A stretch of DNA of 40,528 bases from Bacteroidales bacterium. Lineage in GTDB: Bacteria > Bacteroidota > Bacteroidia > Bacteroidales > PUMT01. A model generated the notes under the pieces. The model made no database searches. It worked only from the letters and a program-made list of their open reading frames with translations, and had not been told where the DNA came from. Shown here one piece after another: positions 33,113 to 40,528 of the stretch. The position numbers and the translations under genes were made by a program. Numbering within the stretch: position 1 is the first letter of the stretch; the number at the start of each line of letters is the position of its first letter. The stretch covers positions 1 to 40,528 of the forward strand of contig SLPB01000069.1 of assembly GCA_007132225.1 (NCBI GenBank). Direction: 5' to 3'.

Positions 33113-34693
33113 ATGATTAATCCGGCAAACAACCCGTCGCACCCTGACAATAGTAAGGGATGCTCATGTTGCAGCAAAAAACATGAACTCCTTTCAGGAG
33201 GTGTTTCCAGGAGGAAGTTTTTGCAGGTTACAGGCGCATCAACGCTTGGTGCATTAACCCTTCCGGGTCTGTCCTGGTCCGCTCTGGCATCTGTTCAAAC
33301 AGGTGAACAGTTTGAAATAAGACGTACCCCCCTGGTTGTAAAACCCGTTTTGACATATGAAGTAACAACACGGCGTGAACAGACAACCTGGAGACAATGG
33401 GGAGGCATTCAAACCCAAAAAGATGCTGACCAGGAAGTCCTTCGTATCGAGAGTGAACTTAAAAACTTACAGTCCGAAGCAGATTTTCCTGTTGAATTTC
33501 TGCCTGTATCTCTAGTTCGCACAATTTCTGATCTGGGCAGTGGTCCGGAAATTCAGTCAGCTGATCTTTTCCTTGTCTATGCTGCAGGCGGCAGCAGTGA
33601 TATTTTTGACTCGTTGTATAAAACCGGGAAAGATATAATATTTTTCTGCCGCCATAAATCCGGACCGGTTTATCTTTGGTACGAGATAATTAGTCCGCGC
33701 TACCTGAGGCAACATTCTGATAACCCCGGAGTACCGGGAATTGATTTTAATGATGTGGTAATTGACAGTCAGGATGAGATCATATGGAGATTAAGGGCAC
33801 TTTGTGGTTTGAAAAACACGCTTAACTCAAGGATTGTTGCACTCGGGGGAGCAGGAGGCTGGGGGGGGCATTCAAGTGTTGCCCCAATCATGGCCAGGAA
33901 AAAATACAAACTGGATATTATGGATTTCTCCTATAAAGATCTTGGAGAATTGATTACTCAGGCAAGGGCAGATAAGTCTGTCATCTCAAGGGCTAAAAGA
34001 AGAGCTGATGACTATCTTGCTGATCCGTCAATAACACTTGAAACCAGGCGTGAGTTCGTAGATAATTGCTTTGTCCTTGAGGATGTTATTATACGGATCA
34101 TGGAAAAATTTAACAGCAGGGCTTTCACCATCAGGAATTGCATGGATACAATAATGCCGGCATCAGAAACTGCCGCGTGCCTGACCCTTGGACTGCTTAA
34201 TGATGCCGGATATCTTGCTTTCTGTGAATCAGATTTCGTGGTTGTTCCGGCAGGAATTTTAATGGCTAACATTACTGGTAAGCCTGTGTTTTTTTGCAAT
34301 CCAACCTATCCTCACAACGGGATAAAAACACTGTCTCATTGTACTGCCCCGCGACGAATGGACGGAAAAAAACTCGAGCCGGCAAGACTGCTCACTCATT
34401 TTGAATCTGATTATGGAGCAGCACCAAAAGTAGAAATGAGTATTGGGCAGACTGTTACTAATATAATACCTGATTTTTCTTCTGTCAGAAATATCGGTTT
34501 ATTAGGGAAAATTATTGAAAACCCCTTTATGGATATATGCCGTACACAGATAAATATCAGTTTTGAATGCAACAGCTTGTTGCTGGCTGAAAAAATGCCG
34601 GGATTTCACTGGATAACTGTATACGGGGATTATATAAAAGAGAGCAGGTATGCTCTGAAGAAGATAGGTATAGATCTGGAAAACCTTGTTTAA
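33113..34693 (+). CDS. Tat-signal protein with L-fucose/arabinose-isomerase-like fold
   Basis: 526 residues. The N-terminus has a Cys-rich patch (Cys17, Cys19, Cys20 in GCSCCSKKH) ahead of a Tat motif VSRRKFLQVTG and hydrophobic stretch ending WSALAS, so the precursor looks folded before export. The remainder resembles the FucI/AraA-like isomerase superfamily: an N-terminal Rossmann-like half (DLFLVYAAGGSSDIFDSLY, GGAGGWGGHSSVAPIMARKK) and a C-terminal half with NCMDTIMPASETAACLT and AFCESDFVVVPAGI, where Glu and Asp would sit at the metal site. Activity is not provable; it may be an isomerase, a sugar-binding relative or a cofactor-dependent enzyme. Tat export of an isomerase-fold protein is unusual. 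Confidence 0.68.
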   Translation: MINPANNPSHPDNSKGCSCCSKKHELLSGGVSRRKFLQVTGASTLGALTLPGLSWSALASVQTGEQFEIRRTPLVVKPVLTYEVTTRREQTTWRQWGGIQTQKDADQEVLRIESELKNLQSEADFPVEFLPVSLVRTISDLGSGPEIQSADLFLVYAAGGSSDIFDSLYKTGKDIIFFCRHKSGPVYLWYEIISPRYLRQHSDNPGVPGIDFNDVVIDSQDEIIWRLRALCGLKNTLNSRIVALGGAGGWGGHSSVAPIMARKKYKLDIMDFSYKDLGELITQARADKSVISRAKRRADDYLADPSITLETRREFVDNCFVLEDVIIRIMEKFNSRAFTIRNCMDTIMPASETAACLTLGLLNDAGYLAFCESDFVVVPAGILMANITGKPVFFCNPTYPHNGIKTLSHCTAPRRMDGKKLEPARLLTHFESDYGAAPKVEMSIGQTVTNIIPDFSSVRNIGLLGKIIENPFMDICRTQINISFECNSLLLAEKMPGFHWITVYGDYIKESRYALKKIGIDLENLV

Positions 34694-34780
34694 AAGATAT
34701 TTCTTTTAGCAAAAATAATTTAGGATAAAGAAAGTCAAATCTTTACTATTGCCGGGACAGACCATCCATATCTATAATGA

Positions 34781-35623
34781 TTATTTAACTAATCCGTATA
34801 ACATGGCAATCTCTTTCTTCCACATGGTCGTATCAGGGGTTTCCAGGATTATGGGAATATCATCAAACCGTTGATCATTCATCAGTCTCACGAAAACATC
34901 CATACCAAGGGTTCCCATGCCTATCAGGTCGTGCCTGTCTAAACGTGAGCCTAACAATTTTTTAGAATCGTTAATATGCATTCCCTTGAGGTATCTGAAC
35001 CCGATAATCCTGTCAAAATCAGCAAAGGTCTGATTGTACCCTTCAGTTGTCCTGATATCATAACCAGCTGAATAGGCATGTGCAGTGTCTATGCACACCC
35101 CTACCCTTCCTTTGTCTTCAATAAGGTCGATTATGAATTTAATCTGTTCAAATGCATGGCCCAGGTTGGTTCCCTGTCCAGCAGTATTTTCAATAACCGC
35201 TGTCACCCCCCTGGATTTTCCCAGGGTAATATTAATTGACTCTGCGATGGTTTTAAGGCATGTTTCTATATCTGTTAAATTAAGGTGACTTCCAGGATGA
35301 AAATTGAGTCTGTCAAGTCCCAGCGCTTCACATCTTTGCATCTCGTCAATAAATGCTGCCCTGGATTTTTCCAGTGCGGACCTCTCCGGGTGACCCAGGT
35401 TTATTAAATAACTGCCATGGGGAAGAATCTGAAAGCTATTGTACCCAAAATCATCACAGTTATTTCTGAAAGCAAGCACCCTGGCTTTATCAAGGGGCTT
35501 TGCCACCCATTGTCTCTGGTTTTTTGTAAAAAGCCCGAAGGCTTTAGCCCCTATCTTAATTGCATTTAAAGGAGCATTTTCAACACCTCCCGCTGCACTT
35601 ACATGGGCACCTATATATTTCAT
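34781..35623 (-). CDS. nfo: Deoxyribonuclease IV (endonuclease IV)
   Basis: 280 residues, the normal size. Zn-dependent AP endonuclease that cuts 5' of abasic sites in base-excision repair. Conserved parts are [16 protein letters not shown] at the start, [13 protein letters not shown] (metal His), [22 protein letters not shown] (metal Glu), [16 protein letters not shown] (Asp, His), MHINDSK and ILETPDT near the end (metal Glu), which together provide the trinuclear zinc site. No signal peptide. It stands alone, divergent from the 2-hydroxyacid dehydrogenase gene. Confidence 0.96.
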   Translation of the reverse strand: MKYIGAHVSAAGGVENAPLNAIKIGAKAFGLFTKNQRQWVAKPLDKARVLAFRNNCDDFGYNSFQILPHGSYLINLGHPERSALEKSRAAFIDEMQRCEALGLDRLNFHPGSHLNLTDIETCLKTIAESINITLGKSRGVTAVIENTAGQGTNLGHAFEQIKFIIDLIEDKGRVGVCIDTAHAYSAGYDIRTTEGYNQTFADFDRIIGFRYLKGMHINDSKKLLGSRLDRHDLIGMGTLGMDVFVRLMNDQRFDDIPIILETPDTTMWKKEIAMLYGLVK

Positions 35624-35958
35624 AGATTGATACCTGCGGTTTAATATAATATCTATTTAATTCCGGCCAAAATACAAAATATGCAGGAAACCATGGCTAT
35701 CTTACCAGGATAATATATACTCCCAATTCCACTGAATTATTAATAAGAAATTTCTGTCCCGATAATTCAAATTACTAGATTACTTTGGTTTTGCGGACCT
35801 GCAGTTATTTCAGCATTCAATCATAATTTCTTTTGAAATTATTTTTTGGATGAGAAATTCATATCTTTTTGTGTTAGACCCCATCATGGGTATGCATCCC
35901 AAAGAATTGTTTTTATCTTTAACAGGAATTAAGTTGTAAAATTTTAATTCTTAAAAGT
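35624..35958. other. 335-base divergent gap between nfo and the dehydrogenase
   Basis: AT-rich. It holds a terminator-like element in plus orientation (35823-35847), followed by GC blocks CCCATCATGGG (35881 region) and GGGTATGCATCCC that share the middle GGG and so could form only one of two hairpins. No TAnnTTTG promoter was recognised for either flanking gene. No ORF in it is convincing. Confidence 0.45.
35823..35847 (+). terminator. Terminator-like hairpin in a divergent gap
   Basis: ATAATTTC and GAAATTAT form a perfect eight-base stem with loop TTTT, followed by five more T residues. The stem is AT-rich, so stability is low. It lies 112 bases before the ATG of the dehydrogenase and no plus-strand gene ends before it, so it would act as a leader attenuator or end a small RNA, if it works at all. 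Confidence 0.25.
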
Positions 35959-36888
35959 ATGGCAATAGTTGTGGTATGTGATTTCGATAACCTTGAACCC
36001 TGGATCAATGCATTGAAAGAAGTTGATCCTTCCGTCGATATAATTAAAATTAACGAGGTGAAAGATAAATCATCAGTGGGGTTCGTTCTTGCCTGGAACT
36101 ACCCGCATGGCCTGTTCCGGAAATATCCCGGGGTGAAAACCATATCTTCTATGGGTGCTGGCGTTGACCATCTGGTTAATGATCCCTTGCTGCCTGAAAA
36201 CATAAATATTGTTCGTATTGTCGATCCCAGGTTGTCCCAGGACATGTTTGAATTTGCACTTGCAGTAATAATGAACAGGCTGCGGCAGCTTACACAATTC
36301 CGTGAAAACCAGATGAGGGGCATCTGGAAAAAAAAACGGTATCTGCGTATTTCAAATATACGGGTCGGCATAATGGGCACGGGGGCCATTGGCAATCATT
36401 TGGCAACAAAGTTGCATAATGCTGGCTTTAAGGTTGCCGGCTGGGGCAGGACAGCCGGAAAGCCGGCAGATTATAAAAAATATCACGGACAGGAACAATT
36501 GCCGGATCTGCTTAAAAGTTCAGATTTGTTAATCTGCCTGTTGCCCCTTACTCCCGCCACAAAAGATATCCTTAACAAAAACAATCTGCGGATGCTGCCC
36601 AGAAATGCATGGCTGGTAAATCTTGGAAGAGGAGAGCATGTGGTGGATGAAGATCTTATTGAGCTCCTTGACTCGGAACATCTTGATGGTGCAAACCTTG
36701 ATGTCTTTAGGGAAGAGCCATTACCGGAGGTCCATCCATTCTGGAAGCACCCCAAGATTTTCATTACTCCGCATTTGGCAAGCCTGCCTTTCCCAGAATC
36801 TGTTGCCCCCCAGATAATAGATAATTACCACCGAACTATGGAGAATAAGCCGTTACTGAATATGGTGGACCGGCAGCTGGGATATTAA
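35959..36888 (+). CDS. D-2-hydroxyacid dehydrogenase, glyoxylate/hydroxypyruvate reductase A type
   Basis: 309 residues, close to E. coli GhrA (312). NAD(P)H-dependent reductase of glyoxylate or hydroxypyruvate. The Rossmann motif VGIMGTGAIGNHLA has GxGxxG at 140-145; catalytic Arg224 is in VNLGRGEHV, Glu252/253 in REEPLPEVHPFW and His272 in TPHLASLP. GAGVDHL near 67 and QMRGIWKKKRY are also GhrA-like. The gene is convergent with the DUF6340-type lipoprotein gene; the two stop codons share four bases (TTAA). No signal peptide, cytoplasmic. Confidence 0.9.
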   Translation: MAIVVVCDFDNLEPWINALKEVDPSVDIIKINEVKDKSSVGFVLAWNYPHGLFRKYPGVKTISSMGAGVDHLVNDPLLPENINIVRIVDPRLSQDMFEFALAVIMNRLRQLTQFRENQMRGIWKKKRYLRISNIRVGIMGTGAIGNHLATKLHNAGFKVAGWGRTAGKPADYKKYHGQEQLPDLLKSSDLLICLLPLTPATKDILNKNNLRMLPRNAWLVNLGRGEHVVDEDLIELLDSEHLDGANLDVFREEPLPEVHPFWKHPKIFITPHLASLPFPESVAPQIIDNYHRTMENKPLLNMVDRQLGY

Positions 36889-37949
36889 CGGAATTGTTCC
36901 TCTGCTATCCTTTGTTGCCTGATCCGGTTTTCCAGTTTCCGCACATATGACCTTGCCTTTCTGATCCCGTAATCAGTGTATGAATATTGTGCCCACTCTC
37001 TGGCCACATCAAGTTCGCCTAATATTTCATACATCAGGGCCAGATTATAGGCAGAACGTCCGGCAACCTTTCTTCTGCGGGAATTGGCAGATTCATGCCA
37101 TGCCTCTCTTGCCCCCTCCCAGTCATTTACTGTGGCCCTCCTTACTCCGACTTTGAAATCGCGGTTCCACCTGCCTTTGGTGAAGAATTCACGGTTGAGG
37201 CGGAGCCAACGGGGACTGATTCGTTCGGCATAAATAATGCCGGACTGGAGGCCTGCCTCATTCACAGCCTGGCGATAATCAATCATGCCGCCAACTACCA
37301 TCTGAATAGCATTGCCTTCTGCTTCCCACCTGGATTTGTGATCAAACATAAATTCATCAGATATGGCCATATATTGAGGGTCATAAATCCTGAATCCAAG
37401 CTTTACACCTGCCACACCACCAACAAAAAACCTTCTTCCCAGTATCTCACCTCTGCCAGAGGCCGGGCCGGAGGTTGCCCCGTCGGTAGGAATAAATTCC
37501 GAACTAAAAGATTCAAGAACAAGCACAGCATCACTATTGTATTTCAAAGCAATCGCTTCAACTTCTTCCCAGCTTAGGGGAGAAGGCCAGTTTCCCCTTG
37601 ATGCGGGGGTAGTCAGCCGTTCAGCTGTACGAATAACATCATACCGGTTCGAGCTTTCCAGGCTTCTGACCAATCCGTCAATCGCCCTTTGTGCAGCTTC
37701 GCGGTTCAATTCCGGCCTTGATCCGGTTAATACTGATCCAATATTTTGTTCATCCGGTTTCTCGGGTGTAGTCCGGTCCACAACGGCAATCACCTGAATA
37801 TGGGAGCCGATGTTAACCGGTGCTGATTGAAGAACGGGAACATAAACAGTACGTGTGCAGGAACCGAAAACGATAATCACAATCAGCAGTAGCCCACTGG
37901 AGTAAACTCCGCTAATGATTTTTCCGAAATTAGTTGTTTTAAAATACAT
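36885..37949 (-). CDS. DUF6340-type lipoprotein with tetratricopeptide-like end
   Basis: 354 residues. Lipoprotein signal with Cys31 in IVFGSCTRT. The middle (50-250) is a conserved alpha/beta region beginning HIQVIAVVDRT and containing AIALKYNSDAVLVLESFSSE; the pattern resembles Bacteroidota lipoproteins of family DUF6340, function unknown. From about 270 the sequence is helical (WEGAREAWHES, AYNLALMYEILGELDVAREWAQ), like two tetratricopeptide repeats. It is likely attached to the outer or inner membrane, facing the periplasm. It is a single gene, and a perfect 12-base palindrome ACTCTATAGAGT lies 57-68 bases upstream. Confidence 0.75.
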   Translation of the reverse strand: MYFKTTNFGKIISGVYSSGLLLIVIIVFGSCTRTVYVPVLQSAPVNIGSHIQVIAVVDRTTPEKPDEQNIGSVLTGSRPELNREAAQRAIDGLVRSLESSNRYDVIRTAERLTTPASRGNWPSPLSWEEVEAIALKYNSDAVLVLESFSSEFIPTDGATSGPASGRGEILGRRFFVGGVAGVKLGFRIYDPQYMAISDEFMFDHKSRWEAEGNAIQMVVGGMIDYRQAVNEAGLQSGIIYAERISPRWLRLNREFFTKGRWNRDFKVGVRRATVNDWEGAREAWHESANSRRRKVAGRSAYNLALMYEILGELDVAREWAQYSYTDYGIRKARSYVRKLENRIRQQRIAEEQFR

Positions 37950-38005
37950 TTGCTTTTATAATTAGTGACAAATTCATCACATGTGGCTTTATGACGCGAT
38001 AACTA

Positions 38006-38017
38006 ACTCTATAGAGT
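38006..38017. promoter_or_regulatory. 12-base palindrome upstream of the DUF6340-type gene
   Basis: ACTCTATAGAGT is perfectly self-complementary, 57 bases before the lipoprotein ATG. An operator role is possible but only position and symmetry support it. Confidence 0.25.
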
Positions 38018-38110
38018 GACTCTGAATATATAATTTTTGTTTTGCAAGATAACAATATTCTGAAATACAAAACCATTTCCTCCTGGTATGGAAATGAACT
38101 GTGTGGATAA

Positions 38111-38190
38111 TCAGGGGGAATGTTTGCGCTGATTTAGAGTCATCAGATTTTTCAGTTCAGCCTGGTTGCTGCAATGCTCCGTTCACCCAG
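38111..38190 (-). pseudogene. Degenerate C-terminal scrap of an APC-EIIA permease
   Basis: Directly downstream of the APC-EIIA gene, the minus strand still reads AELKNLMTLNQRKHSP and a stop, beside AELKNLLTLCSRKRLS at the end of the intact gene and VELKNSIILYQRERPVS in the partial copy at the window edge. The nucleotides are alignable over about 75 bases (TGCAG, then GCTGAACTGAAAAA), with single-base gaps that break the frame upstream. It is the remnant of a third tandem copy whose body has been deleted. Confidence 0.6.
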
Positions 38191-38201
38191 GAAGACCGGC
38201 A

Positions 38202-40034
38202 TCACGAAAGCCGTTTCCGGCTGCAAAGGGTTAACAGGTTTTTCAGTTCAGCAGGGGTTTCTGCAGTGAGCCATTTTTCCCGGAATTCTTTTTGCTCAGT
38301 CACTGAGGCAAGACAATCAAGCGCTTCAAACTGGGCTTTTCGTTTTTCTCTTGTACCCCCGACCAGAAATATGGCTTTTACTTCATCTTTCCGATCGGTA
38401 AATCTGATCCCCTTCCTGCTTCTTATTATTTTCAAAAACATCTCCCCCTCACCTTCCAGAACTATATGATGAATTGCTGTAAAACCGGCAACACAGATAT
38501 TGGATTCCTTACGCCGGGCAAGAAAACGGGATAATAACTCATCTGCACTCATATCAACCTGGCCGGATATTTTTTCCACAACCTTTTCAATTACATTTTC
38601 AATGGTTTCTGGTCCGTCGATATCGGTAATTTCAGCATCCTTGATCAAATGATCAAAAAAATCCTGCTCAATTCCCTCCCGGTCAATGATTATCTCCCTG
38701 AGTTCATCTTCAAGAATGTCTTCTGTTAGCTCCCGGGCAGTTACCCTCTCAAGCAGATGCAGCAGGGCATATTCTTTTTTTTGTCTTTTCCGACCGTAAA
38801 ACATGTAAACAATAAATCCTGCCAGTATCAACCCGAGAGTTATTTCGATGGCCTCTGCACCAAGATCAACAATAAGGAAAATAAACAATAAAATACTTGC
38901 TATCTGGAGCCATGGGTAGAACGGTGTTTTAAAACTTGGCTGGTAATTTACCATTTTACTTTCCCTCAAAATAATAACTGCAAAATTGGTAAGCACATAA
39001 AGAGCCAAAATTACCGTTGAAGCAGCTTTGACAAGTATCTCAAGGGGCAATAATAACGAAAGGAAAATAATTATTCCTGTTATGACAATAGCAATAGTTG
39101 GAGTACCGAATCTCTTATTAACTAATGAGAGCTTACCAGGCAGCAACCGATCGCGGCTTAAAGCCAGTGGATAACGTGCAGCCGCCATTATGCCGGCATT
39201 GGCAGTGGAGATGAAGGCAAGCAGGGAAGCCAGGGTAATAATCACATAGCCGGTGGTTCCCATAAACAATTGCGCGGAGTCGGCTACTGGGGTCATGGAG
39301 CCTCTGAAATTTTCGGGCTCAAGTGTTCCGGTTATGACAAATGTTACCAGTGAATATACAATTGAAACTACCACAACTGAAGAAATTATGCCCAGCGGCA
39401 TATTTCTTTTGGGATTAATTATTTCTTCGGAAACATTGGATACCTGAATTAATCCGCCAAAAGTAACAAAAACGAATGCTGTGCCTACAAATATCCTGTT
39501 GATACCATTATCCAGAAATGGAGTGAATCGGCCTGGTTCTATTTCCGGAATACCAAAGGCAATAAAGATCACCAGCAACGTCAGCAGACTTACAACCAGA
39601 GTACTTTGAAATGCAGTTGCTTTTTTGACTCCTATAATATTAAGGAAAACAAAAATGCAACAAAAAACAAACCCGGTTATTATGTGGTTTATCCCCGTAT
39701 AAGAATGAGCAACTTCTGCCAAACCAAATATTGCAAATGCGCTTTTAAGGAGAATGGCCGCCCATGCAAGAAAGCCGGTGAGTGTTCCCGCCAGGGGACC
39801 ATAAGTTTTGTTTATGAAAAAGTAAGCACCACCGGATTTGGGCATTGCCGTAGATAATTCAATAACACTCAGTATCCCTAGTAATCCCAGCACTCCCGCC
39901 AGCAAGTAAGAGGCAAATACCGCCGGCCCTGCTATGTCGAAAGCCATACCTGGTAAAATGAAAATTCCTGAACTTATCATTGCCCCGGCGGCAATGCTGA
40001 AAACCCCAAAAACCGTTATTCTTTTTTTTAACAT
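38202..40034 (-). CDS. APC permease with fused C-terminal PTS EIIA-like domain
   Basis: 610 residues. The first 420 form an APC-superfamily transporter with about 12 hydrophobic segments (SIAAGAMISSGIFILPG at TM1, ELSTAMPKSGGAYFFINKTYG at TM3, split as ELSTAMPKSGGAYFF, INKTYG). An acidic linker (430-500) leads to an EIIA type-2-like domain, about 500-598, with LLSRFLARRKES, FTAIHHIVLEGEGEM, GIRFTDRKDEVKAIFLVGG and ELKNLLTL. In PTS EIIA the phospho-accepting His follows a GIAIPH motif; here His523 in AIHHI is the candidate and is conserved in the tandem copy. APC permeases with such domains may be gated by phosphorylation or metabolites. Substrate unknown. The start has no good ribosome site; the ATG at 40034 is followed directly by the KKRITVFGVFSIAAG opening expected of the family. 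Confidence 0.88.
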   Translation of the reverse strand: MLKKRITVFGVFSIAAGAMISSGIFILPGMAFDIAGPAVFASYLLAGVLGLLGILSVIELSTAMPKSGGAYFFINKTYGPLAGTLTGFLAWAAILLKSAFAIFGLAEVAHSYTGINHIITGFVFCCIFVFLNIIGVKKATAFQSTLVVSLLTLLVIFIAFGIPEIEPGRFTPFLDNGINRIFVGTAFVFVTFGGLIQVSNVSEEIINPKRNMPLGIISSVVVVSIVYSLVTFVITGTLEPENFRGSMTPVADSAQLFMGTTGYVIITLASLLAFISTANAGIMAAARYPLALSRDRLLPGKLSLVNKRFGTPTIAIVITGIIIFLSLLLPLEILVKAASTVILALYVLTNFAVIILRESKMVNYQPSFKTPFYPWLQIASILLFIFLIVDLGAEAIEITLGLILAGFIVYMFYGRKRQKKEYALLHLLERVTARELTEDILEDELREIIIDREGIEQDFFDHLIKDAEITDIDGPETIENVIEKVVEKISGQVDMSADELLSRFLARRKESNICVAGFTAIHHIVLEGEGEMFLKIIRSRKGIRFTDRKDEVKAIFLVGGTREKRKAQFEALDCLASVTEQKEFREKWLTAETPAELKNLLTLCSRKRLS

Positions 40035-40108
40035 AATTTATATAATCACCCTTGTTTTTCCGTGGGAAGTCCCGCCAGGTTATTGCCGCACTATAATGAC
40101 ATCACCGC

Positions 40109-40528
40109 TTAACTGACAGGCCTTTCCCTCTGGTATAAAATAATGGAATTCTTCAATTCAACTGTATTTTCAATTTTGAGCCATTTATCCTTGAACTCTT
40201 TTTTGTTGGACAGATGGACCAGGTATGCAAGCACTCTCAGATGCAGCATCCTTTTTTCCCGGGTTCCACCCAGAAGGAAAAAAGCTTTTACATTATCTTT
40301 TTTATCGGAGAATTTAATCCCGCTTCTATTCCGTATCATGGTCAGAAACATCTTATTCTCCCCCTTTATAAAGACATGCAGGATAGCTGAAAAATCGGAA
40401 ATGCAGATTTCGTGTTCTTTCTGGCCTTTCAGGAACCGGGATAATAACTCTTCCTCATCGAGATGAATATCAACCGCTAATTCGTTAACAGCCCTTTCAA
40501 TGGCATCATGCGAGGAGACAGGTTTTTC
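40109..40528 (-). CDS. C-terminal part of a second APC-EIIA permease (runs off the window)
   Basis: The frame is open to the window edge, giving the last 139 residues. It aligns with the C-terminus of the neighbouring permease: EEELLSRFLKGQKEHEICIS, then FSAILHVFIKGENKMFL, GIKFSDKKDNVKAFFLLGG and VELKNSIIL. The candidate His is kept (AILHV) while the other His of the neighbour is Leu, pointing to the second as the functional one. The transporter part should lie to the right of the window. It precedes the intact copy by 75 bases on the same strand, so they form a tandem duplication and probably one transcript. Confidence 0.8.
   Translation of the reverse strand, partial: EKPVSSHDAIERAVNELAVDIHLDEEELLSRFLKGQKEHEICISDFSAILHVFIKGENKMFLTMIRNRSGIKFSDKKDNVKAFFLLGGTREKRMLHLRVLAYLVHLSNKKEFKDKWLKIENTVELKNSIILYQRERPVS

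Noticed and set aside
37095-37577. 160-codon plus-strand frame
   Set aside because: Antisense shadow of the DUF6340-type lipoprotein gene.
1-40528. tRNA, rRNA, CRISPR, insertion sequences, phage or toxin-antitoxin genes, SusC/SusD pairs
   Set aside because: Looked for on both strands by eye; no T-loop, repeat-spacer array, transposase or TonB-dependent receptor sequence was seen.

Overview
The window reads as a chromosomal segment of a Bacteroidota bacterium, probably class Bacteroidia. The evidence is a DUF4954 protein, a DUF6340-type lipoprotein, several Bacteroidota-style lipoprotein signals, Tat-signal Gfo/Idh/MocA oxidoreductases, DUF1080 and CE15 proteins, promoter-like sites of the Bacteroidota form TTTG-N19 to N21-TAnnTTTG, and the near absence of Shine-Dalgarno sequences. 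No tRNA, rRNA, CRISPR array, insertion sequence or phage gene was seen. Genus is not resolved.

Layout. 1-5.7 kb: end of an efflux operon (RND pump, with the tail of its upstream partner) convergent with a two-gene operon of a secreted FAM173-like methyltransferase and an APC amino-acid permease. 5.7-8.3 kb: an AT-rich gap carrying one copy of a repeated leader-like element, then a trypsin-fold protease without signal peptide, a small protein resembling the protease's N-terminal domain, and a membrane-anchored DUF1080 protein. 8.3-13.6 kb: leftward genes for an aldo/keto reductase, a DUF4954 beta-helix protein, a Tat-signal oxidoreductase and a cold-shock-domain protein. 13.6-21.2 kb: rightward genes for a very large LamG lipoprotein (preceded by the second copy of the leader element), an OFA-type MFS transporter, a CDP-alcohol phosphatidyltransferase, a quinone-oxidoreductase-like MDR protein and an alternative-oxidase-like di-iron protein preceded by a paired operator-like repeat. 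21.2-27.7 kb: a CE15 esterase diverging from fbaB, a second Tat-signal oxidoreductase, a MarC protein and a soluble aldose (PQQ) dehydrogenase. 27.8-34.7 kb: a CocE/NonD hydrolase with an ATP-grasp enzyme, a PBP4-type D,D-peptidase, and a Tat-signal sugar-isomerase-like protein. 34.7-40.5 kb: endonuclease IV, a GhrA-type dehydrogenase, a DUF6340 lipoprotein, and tandem APC permeases with a fused EIIA-like domain, one intact, one cut by the window edge and one surviving only as a degenerate C-terminal scrap.

Biology. Most identifiable exported proteins act on carbohydrates or carry carbohydrate-binding-type folds (CE15, DUF1080, LamG, aldose dehydrogenase, Tat oxidoreductases, isomerase-like protein), fitting an environmental glycan degrader, although no SusC/SusD pair lies here. 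The rest is housekeeping (fbaB, nfo, dacB) and transport. I see no complete known defence or secretion system. The most unusual items are the shared leader element at 5883 and 13947, the protease plus stand-alone domain pair, the AOX-like protein with its twin repeats, and the decaying tandem array of APC-EIIA fusions.
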